Origin: Eurosta solidaginis
Lineage: Eukaryota > Arthropoda > Insecta > Diptera > Tephritidae
Length of the DNA: 64,000 nucleotides
Assembly: GCF_040869045.1 (NCBI RefSeq)
Contig: NC_090319.1
Location: forward strand, 266,244,897 to 266,308,896
Direction: 5' to 3'
Translations under genes and position numbers: made by a program
Notes under the pieces: model-generated
What the model was told of the DNA's origin: nothing
Databases searched by the model: none
Seen by the model: only the letters and a program-made list of their open reading frames with translations
In this document: positions 57,431 through 64,000 of the stretch, piece after piece
Layout of the letters: each line of letters begins with the position of its first letter
Numbering within the stretch: the first letter of the stretch is position 1

Positions 57431-58440
57431 AACCACTCTAAACAATACAAATTTTTCTGCTTCGTAAGCTTATATGACGTCCGCAAGGCACCTCATTGAG
57501 CATAGAGATAATTCACTTTATGGTTCGCTAATTGCCCTGTCCACAGAAAGCTTTTTGTAATTTTATACCAGTGATCACCAAGCAAAGTGGGTTAGTCGTT
57601 GATTAACGAGCAACAAGGTAAGACGTATGTAAGCTCAACAAATAATTTGTAAATCCCTACAACAACAACTACGATTAAGATGAGTCCTGTGTATATTATA
57701 CCAACACGTCGTTTGCGAGTATCACTATGCGTAAATTGTTAACAAATTCATTCTATTTGAAAATTCATATGATTTCTCTTCTAAACTGTTAAAAATGTAT
57801 CAACATTCCGCGTTCCTATTTTTTTTATAGTCAGCTGTTATTTCATATTTAAATTAAAGAAGTAATGTCGACACGTCGAATGTTTTCAATTTGGTAATTG
57901 ACTGCTATTATTTGTGAGCTGAGAAGACGTCCATTTGTCTATTTAAGTGGGTAGCTGTCTCAAATATACATACATATAAAACAAATTACGTAGTACTAGC
58001 TTACCTAGTGTTCAATGTCACATTAAAAATATTAGGGGCAGTGTTATTGAGGATTTTTAAATGGTACTACTCTGACATAAAAGTGACATATAAAGACCTT
58101 TCAAAACAAATACAAAAGTTTAAATTTGATTGATTGACTGGTGATATTTAAATGTAAACATACATTCCAGGTAAAATTTTTCAAATAAAACTTTCAATAA
58201 TAAGCATCAATTAAAATAAAATAATTTTAATGTAATAACGTAAGGGCCACTTGTAGAGCGGCTTCGAGCTAATTTAAAAAAATGTCTCAAAAATGTATGA
58301 GTTTAACACCTCATGTCAGGTTAAGGCTGAGTTTAAAAATTAACTTGCTGTTCTGCAAGTGTGGCTATATGTCCAACTTAATGTTATTTAATTGTATTTA
58401 TGTTTGTTGTTAATAACTGTGTTTTTTTTTAATAAAATTA
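57431..58440. other. No gene recognised
   Basis: This is AT-rich sequence with no identified repeat or coding frame. Confidence 0.4.
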
Positions 58441-58445
58441 TTAGA

Positions 58446-58510
58446 CTCTCTGAAGAAGACGACAAAGCGTCGAAATGCTTAAGAGGAAAAAGAAAATTGA
58501 ACTTTACTTT
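58446..58510 (+). repeat. CTGAAGA-stem-GAAA motif, copy d
   Basis: CTGAAGA at 58450-58456 is followed by A, a stem GACG-ACAAAG-CGTC (58458-58471) and GAAATGCTT. It has the same layout as the motif at 44532, with different stem bases. Confidence 0.45.
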
Positions 58511-58519
58511 CTTGAAAGT

Positions 58520-59249
58520 AAGTTGCAGGTCTTTGGCCCAAAAATAAAACAAAGTTATCAATTTTTTTCAGGAATTAGCTAAGCAGGGTGATATAGCAAC
58601 ATTCTATGGTCTAGAGCTCTTCTGTGAATTACAAAGGCACACATTAGGTAAACCATAAGTAACTGGGAAACAAAGCAGTTCAGACAACACTGGATTGAAT
58701 TCCCGAACAAAGACAGGCGACATTGTTTACACTGCCTGCAACGAGAGTATCAGCCAAGCTCATTAATCTAAGCAGATAGCACTTATGAACTCTCACTGGG
58801 TACTATACGTGTCATCGATATCTGCTACGTAGTTAAACCTATCCGATACACAAATTTGTTGCCTTTGGGAGCTGGAGGATGTAACACTGGTTCACATGCC
58901 CCACGAATGCGTGCAGAGATTTTTCCAATGCATTGCAGGGACTTTTCCATCTAGATGGTGTGTCTCTTAATCCCTTCGTGATATGAAGTACAACGATTGA
59001 GGAGGTACTTAAATACATTAAAAGCCTCCACATGCACTAATAGGCTAAAAGGTCAAGCACAATATATCTTAAATAAGGGTCGCAGTGCATCATGGCCTAA
59101 TAATAATATTTTAGAAACTTCTAAGAAGAACCATTACTAGCAAAATGTATAGATGTTAATAAGGCCACATCCAAACTGCAGCGTAAATTACTTATTTTCG
59201 TATAAACTAGAAATGGGTTAATATTAGATACATTTTAGAGAAAATATCC
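58520..59249. other. No gene recognised
   Basis: Nothing that I can support as a gene or a named repeat. Confidence 0.4.
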
Positions 59250-59546
59250 CTGGCGGCCCCCATGGTGTGACAGTAGCGTGCTCCGCCATCCATACCGAAG
59301 ATCCTGCGTTCACGCATCAAAATTTTAGAAAGAATTTTTTTTCAATTAGAAGAAAATTTTTCTAATCGGGGTCGCCCCTCGGCAGTGTTTGGCAAGCACT
59401 CCGAGTGTATTTCTTCCATGAAAAGCTCTCAGTGAAAACTCATCTGCCTTGCAGATGCCGTTCGAAATCGGCATCTAACAAGTAGCTCATGTCCCGCCAA
59501 TTTGTAGGTAAAATTAAAAGGAGCACGACGCAAATTGGAAGAGAAG
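59250..59546 (+). mobile_element. SINE A, forward copy, 3'-truncated
   Basis: A tRNA-like start (CAGTAGCGTGCTCCG, then GCGTTCACGC) leads into the conserved body CTCGGCAGTGTTTGGCAAGC. The CATCTGCcttGCAGATG hairpin follows at 59441-59457. It breaks off at GCAAATTGGAAGAGAAGG, before the 3' tail. Confidence 0.75.
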
Positions 59547-59627
59547 GAAAACAAAGGCAACTAACCAAGACCGTGCCAACAGAATTTACCATTATGATAT
59601 TAAAATAACTTTACAATAAAAACAAGT

Positions 59628-61110
59628 AAGGAAGGTTAAGTTCGGGTGTAACCGAACATTACATACTCAGTTGAGAGCTATGGTGACAACATAAGGGAAA
59701 ATAACCATGTAGGAAAATGAAACGAGGGAACCCCTGGAATGTGTTTGTATGACATGTGTATCAAATTAAAGGCATTAAAGAGTATTTTATGAGGGAGTGG
59801 ACCATAGTTCTATAGGTGGACGCCATTTAGGGATATCGCCATAAAGGTGGATCTGGGTTGACTCTAGAATTTGTTTGTACGATATGGGTATCAAATGAAA
59901 GGTGTTAATGAGTATTTTAAAAGGGAGTAATCCTTAGTTCTATAGGTGGACGCCGTTTCGAGATATCTCCATAAAGGTGGACCAGGGGTGACCCTAGAAT
60001 TTGTTGTACAATATGGGTATCAAACGAAAGGCGTTAATGAGTATTTTAAAAGGGAGTGGGCCTTAGTTCTATAGGTGGACGCCGTCTCGAAATATCGCCA
60101 TAAAGGTGGACCAGTGGTGACTCTAGAATGTGTTTGTACGATATGGGTATCAAATTTAAGGTATTAATGAGGGGTTTAAAAGTGAGTGGTGGTAGTTGTA
60201 TAGGTGGTTGCCTTTTCAAGATATTGCCATTAAGGTGGACCAGGAGTGACTCTAGAATACGGTTGTATAATATGGGTATCAAACGAAAAGTGTTAATTAG
60301 TATTTTAAAAGGGAGTGGGCTTTAGTTCTATAGATGAACGCCTTTTCGAGGTGTCGCAATATAGGTGGACCAGGGGTGACTCTAGACTTTGTACGATATG
60401 GGTATCAAATGAAAGGTGTTAATGAGTATTTTTAAAAGGGAGTGGGCCCTCGTTTTATAGGTGGTCGCCTTTTCGAGATATCGCCATAAAGGTGGACCAG
60501 GGGTCACTCTAGAATATGTTTGTACGATATGGGTATCAAATGAAAGGTGTTAATGAGTATTTTAAAAGGTAGTGGTGGTAGTTGTATATGTGAAGGCGTT
60601 TTCCAGATATCGACCAAAATGTGGACCAGGGTGACCCCGAACATCATCTGTTGGATACCGCTAATTTATTTATATATGTAATACCTGCAAAGATTTCAAG
60701 GGTTCTTTATTTCGCCCTGCAGAACTTTTTCATTTTCTTCTACTTAATATGGTAGGTGTCACAACCATTTAACAAAGCTTTTTCTAAAGTTATATTTCGC
60801 GTCAATAAACCAATCCAATTACCATGTTTCATCCCTCTTTTCGTATTTGGTATAGAATTATGGAATTTTTTTAATTTTTCGTAATTTTCGATATCGAAAA
60901 AGTGGGCGTGGTTACGGTCGAATTTCATTAATTTTAAATAGCGATCTGAGATGGGTGCCCAGGAACCTACGTACCAAATTTCATCAAGATACCTCAAAAT
61001 TTACTCAAGTTATCGTGTTAAAGGCCATGCGGAAGGACAGACGGACGACTGTGTATAAAAACTGGGCGTGGCTTCAACCGATTTCGCCCATTTTCACGGA
61101 AAACAGTTAA
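59628..61110 (-). mobile_element. DINE-1/Helentron-like element with 130-bp minisatellite (HINE-3)
   Basis: It starts with AACAAGTAAGGAAGG and the hairpin GTTCGG-GTGTAA-CCGAAC at 59640-59657, as HINE-2 does. A tandem array follows, and then the conserved block (AGTGGGCGTGGTTACGG, GCGATCTGAGATGGGTGCCC, ACTCAAGTTATCGTG, GGACAGACGGACG). Orientation is minus if the hairpin end is 3'. No coding frame is present. Confidence 0.6.
59700..60640. repeat. 130-bp tandem array inside HINE-3
   Basis: The phrase GATATGGGTATCAAA recurs at about 59751, 59881, 60010, 60140, 60269, 60395 and 60526, giving seven units at spacings of 126-131 bp. Units contain GGTGGACCAGGGGTGACTCT and AAAAGGGAGTGGGCC. The minus-strand frame at 60046-60282 is a product of the repeat. 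Confidence 0.9.
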
Positions 61111-61139
61111 CGGCATAATATCTATTTAATAGCTTAAGT

Positions 61140-61279
61140 TTAAGCTAGCCCAACCCTCGATATTTTTTAAAATACAAGGGTAATAAATTTAATTAATCGG
61201 TACTAAATTAGTAATAAATGTTGTGCAATTTAGTACGGTCTCGTTTTTTGATTGGGCTGAAAAGGTTGGGCTAGCTTAA
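61140..61279. repeat. 140-bp stretch with perfect 16-bp inverted ends
   Basis: TTAAGCTAGCCCAACC at 61140-61155 is exactly complementary to 61264-61279. The AT-rich interior carries no frame. This could be a small MITE, although I could not see a convincing target duplication. Confidence 0.5.
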
Positions 61280-61289
61280 GAGACCTCCA

Positions 61290-62030
61290 AAATACAATTA
61301 TAGAAGATCGAATAAATAGTCGCTATGTTTATTTATACATTTGTATGTGGCAGCTAATTTCAATGGCAGCCAAAACAGCTGTCAAGAATCAAGAATATGC
61401 AAACCCATTTATTGTACAACGAAAGCATTACAAAAGTTTGATAGGAAAGGTAAAACGGAGGCATGCAAATAGAGTGTAAGCAAAGGCCGCCGAAGATAGC
61501 CGGCAGCACGTGTGCATAAATTACTGACCAAAAACGTACTTCTGAACCCTTTTTTTCCAACATACACTTAAGAGTACCCGAAGGGATGCACACACAAAGT
61601 TCATAAGAAGTATGCATTAAGTTAGAATATGTTAAATAAACACTTAATGCCATTTGAGCTCGGACACATACCCGCGACAAGCCTAATAGGGGGGAACGAA
61701 AGTGAGGATTAAATGAATGGAGAAATTCGATTTGATGTATAAACTGATTAAAAGAGTACGTGAAGTGGTTTGTTAGGCATACAAACAAATCGATGCGATT
61801 AATCGGGTAAAGAAAAGTTTCAATTAATAATTTTTCTAAATTTATTGCGCGATAATGATTAATTAGATTCTGTTTAATCAAATCCAAAAGTAATTATATG
61901 AGTTAAGCGGGGATTGCCTTCATTGCTTTAAATGTATGAAAACATTTATTTGAAGCAATTTTTAATTTATAATTTATTTAATAGTTTGGGAAAAATTTAA
62001 ACAACGGGATATCAGGACGGACAAGGCGAC
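61290..62030. other. No gene recognised; 175-codon minus-strand frame of unknown value
   Basis: A frame on the minus strand from 61887 to 61360 starts with Met and is 175 codons long. Its composition (Leu, Phe, Tyr, His rich) and lack of any domain suggest chance, but its length is notable for AT-rich DNA. I assign no function. Confidence 0.3.
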
Positions 62031-62039
62031 AGCTGTTTC

Positions 62040-62150
62040 TATTATACCTTGTATATCTCTTCAAAGCCTTTTCTACCGGGAGTGGGATTTGAACCCGCAC
62101 TCCTACGATGGTTGCAGTGTTAAAAACGCATTCAGCCACGTCATGCCTTA
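62040..62150 (-). mobile_element. tRNA-derived SINE B, head region
   Basis: On the minus strand an A-box-like TGGCTGAATGCG (62127-62138) and a perfect B box GGTTCAAATCC (62085-62095) lie about 32 bp apart, in tRNA order. The acceptor ends do not pair and a body continues downstream, so a SINE fits better than a tRNA gene. Confidence 0.6.
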
Positions 62151-62574
62151 GTTGCTGTAAACTTTATCCCAATTGCCTTACCAACGCATAACTTTAAACA
62201 CATGATTACATACGAAGTATGTACAGCGCATAAAGCAAATATGCAAAGGCAATTGGGATAAAGTTTAAAGTAATTATTGTTAGCGTTAATGTTTTTGTTT
62301 TTTTGTTCGAAAAATTATCTAAATATTTTATTGCATACATCGAGCATTCCATGGAAAAGCGTAAATTTCCGCAGACTTTCGAATTACTTTCGTTATTTAT
62401 TTTTAATGCCAATGGAATATTTAACAGTTGGTACTGCACAAATCGTACACATTTTTCCGGTTTACGGATTTACTAAAGCAAAACTAAAATTTTGCCTGAA
62501 GTCAAGGTCGAAAACTGCAACAAATGCTTACGATATGTCCCGTACCAACGTGAAATGCTTCACATACATATATA
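62151..62574. other. No gene recognised
   Basis: Two opposite-strand frames of 77 and 107 codons overlap here, and neither shows a domain. A short inverted match (CAATTGGGATAAAGTTTA near 62248 against TAAACTTTATCCCAATTG near 62158) suggests a small foldback at 62158-62265. Confidence 0.4.
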
Positions 62575-62575
62575 C

Positions 62576-62857
62576 TAGAGCGGGTCAAATTTATTGTTGA
62601 AAAGGCACATCCAGTTTCTGAATCTATGGGTCATACTGAGTAATATTGCCCATGGGACCATAGGTCTCTGAAATAAATTTCGAGCCTCCCTAATTTTGTT
62701 AGAAAATTTTATATCAAAATTTTCTCACTTGATTAGTGAGGCTCGAAATTCATTTCAAACCTATGGTCCAATGGACAATATTACTCAGTATGACCCATAG
62801 AATCAGAAACTGGATGTGCACCTGAAGTTTTTTCCCCATACAATTTGACCCGCTCTA
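62576..62857. mobile_element. Foldback MITE with perfect 16-bp terminal inverted repeats
   Basis: TAGAGCGGGTCAAATT at 62576-62591 is the exact complement of 62842-62857. Pairing continues with few mismatches for more than 100 bp per arm (for example CATCCAGTTTCTGA and GGGTCATACTGAGTAATATT) around an A/T centre near 62700-62730. TA at each end fits a TA target duplication and a Tc1/mariner-type origin. Confidence 0.9.
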
Positions 62858-63019
62858 ATATATACATATAGTGTATGTCCTATACATACGTGCATAAATA
62901 GGATTCTATCTTTTAATTATTCAGATTATGATTTATTATAACGCGCTTTTTCGTACATTCAGCATTTTGATTATTTCAAGATATCATAATCAGTCTTGCA
63001 CTTCAGTAGGTTTACACCA

Positions 63020-63193
63020 CTAAAATAAGCTATTGAGATCCGATTGATAACCTGTTATATCCTCTGGCGAGAAGATAGGCATACCAAGTTTGATATCATC
63101 AGCATACGACAGCGGCAAGCAGTACTTCAAAACACTTGAAAGGTAATTGATGAACAGCAGAAACAACACTAGACGAAGGTGGCTACCCTGTGG
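63020..63193 (-). pseudogene. Short reverse-strand RT relic (motifs B to C)
   Basis: Read from 63193 down, an open stretch of about 57 codons encodes PQGSHLRLVLFLLFIN, then SYADDIKLG, then a stop. These are RT motifs B and C of a Jockey/CR1-type LINE, with the YADD catalytic pair intact. The relic is cut off at its 5' side near 63195-63205 by other repeat sequence. It is too short for any function. Confidence 0.75.
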
Positions 63194-63204
63194 ATTATCA
63201 AATG

Positions 63205-63330
63205 AGAGGACTTACTTACTTAATTGGCGCTTAGCCGTTTGAACGATTATGGCTGATTAGAATACATGCGAGGAGATTTCGTCCTATATGACGGGCTGTT
63301 TGTCATCTTTTCTCAAGGCGTTGACCATGT
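63205..63330 (+). repeat. Fragment of a dispersed repeat (TTAATTGGCGCTTA)
   Basis: CTTACTTACTTAATTGGCGC, followed by CGTTTGAACGATTATGGC, looks like a repeat end that I have seen in fly genomes but cannot name. It abuts the RT relic. Confidence 0.35.
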
Positions 63331-63721
63331 AAACTCCAAAATGTTTTAACATTAGGATATCAACGCAGTAGGAGCTTATGAATTTAAAGGTTTTGGCCTT
63401 CTGGATGGCTTTCGTATCTTTTGTGATAGTGATGGACTGGTGTTCGTCATTTTAAAATTTGTTCAATTTTGATTAATATTTTGATCTCGTTTACGGCTTA
63501 AATAATGATTCCATCTATTGGCGTATTCACCTAGGTATGCTTATCAGGTTATCTGCTTATGTGCTTATAATTTTCACTCTGTTACAAAAAACCAAATACA
63601 CTGAACAGATAAATTTTTAAACGGATAAACTGATACACATAGTGACTTTAATTTAAGGTATTTCAGTACAATTTTGGTTTGTTGGTTCCGGTTTCAATTT
63701 CGCACTCAGTAAAGGAAGCTT

Positions 63722-63754
63722 AGGGGGAAGTGTCTTTATAGCTACAACAACAAC
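63722..63754 (+). repeat. Possible 3' end fragment of SINE C
   Basis: GGGGGAAGTGTCTTTATAGC then TACAACAACAAC resembles the SINE C terminus (GGGGAGTAATCTTATCGC then TACAACAACAAC). The match is short, so this is weak. Confidence 0.3.
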
Positions 63755-63769
63755 GCCCATAACAGATTG

Positions 63770-64000
63770 GTAAAGCTCCGATAGACAATCGATAGCTTTT
63801 CAATAACAAATCCTTGGCAGTCTGATAACCAATGGACAACGTTTTGATAGCTATCGATAAATTTTCGAGAAATAATAACTTTTATATAAAAAATTTATAA
63901 CTTTTCGATAAAAAATTTATAACTTTTGGATAACAAACCGATAACTCGTCGACGAAAAATCAGTAACTGATTCATAACCTTTGTTATCTATAGCAAATTT
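63770..64000. repeat. 22-bp minisatellite running off the window end
   Basis: Units beginning AACT start at exactly 63877, 63899, 63921, 63943 and 63965. The consensus is near AACTTTTCGATAAAAAATTT. More decayed units with GATAGCTTTTC and GATAACCAATGG extend left to about 63770. Confidence 0.85.

Noticed and set aside
61360..61887. 175-codon minus-strand frame as a host gene
   Set aside because: There is no recognisable domain, splice structure or promoter; it is kept only as an open question in the feature list.
62066..62150. A functional tRNA gene on the minus strand
   Set aside because: A and B boxes are present, but the acceptor arms do not pair and a SINE body follows.

Overview
This window is eukaryotic and almost certainly from an insect, most likely a brachyceran fly. 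It is AT-rich, and its repeats are of types familiar from flies: Ty3/Gypsy LTR retrotransposons with TATA plus TCAGTT core promoters, Jockey- and R1/LOA-like LINEs, tRNA-derived SINEs, TIR foldback elements, and DINE-1/Helentron-like elements carrying internal minisatellites. I found no convincing host protein-coding exon. The species cannot be fixed from sequence alone.

Layout. An AT-rich minisatellite (about 1000-1480, resuming at 33653-34011) holds a broken Jockey-like LINE (about 1490-3790, resuming at 33579-33652). The LINE holds a Helentron-like element (about 3800-4608, resuming at 33137-33578). That element holds a 28.5 kb head-to-tail array of one Ty3/Gypsy retrotransposon (4609-33136). 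The array has six 721-bp LTRs alternating with five 4.84 kb interiors, at a period of 5562 bp (5559 for copy 4). All five interiors share the same lesions: a stop in gag, two stops in pol, two single-base frameshifts and a protease lacking its DTG/DSG site. Only the integrase reading frame is long and complete. The array therefore grew from one already defective copy.

From 34 to 51 kb there are two diverged solo LTRs of the same family (one split by a reverse-oriented LINE 3' end), three loci of a TIR element, tRNA-like SINEs (one in an inverted pair), several degenerate simple-sequence tracts, a second Helentron-like copy, and an orphan primer-binding site that resembles a tRNA-Lys type. From 51.7 to 57.4 kb a second LINE with broken ORF1 and ORF2 sits inside a 115-bp minisatellite and is itself split by a SINE with a clear 7-bp target duplication. 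From 58 to 64 kb there is another SINE, a third Helentron-like copy with a 130-bp tandem array, a short inverted-repeat element, a tRNA-derived SINE, a foldback MITE, a reverse-strand RT relic, and a 22-bp minisatellite running off the end.

The genes here do not form a host pathway. They are remnants of mobile elements piled into each other, as in heterochromatin or a piRNA-type cluster. The most unusual points are the five-copy LTR-sharing array, its alternating variant pattern, a GTTAAAC heptamer abutting the gag stop, a cluster of six covarying hairpins at 47.0-47.3 kb, and four CTGAAGA-stem-GAAA motifs that resemble a hammerhead ribozyme core.
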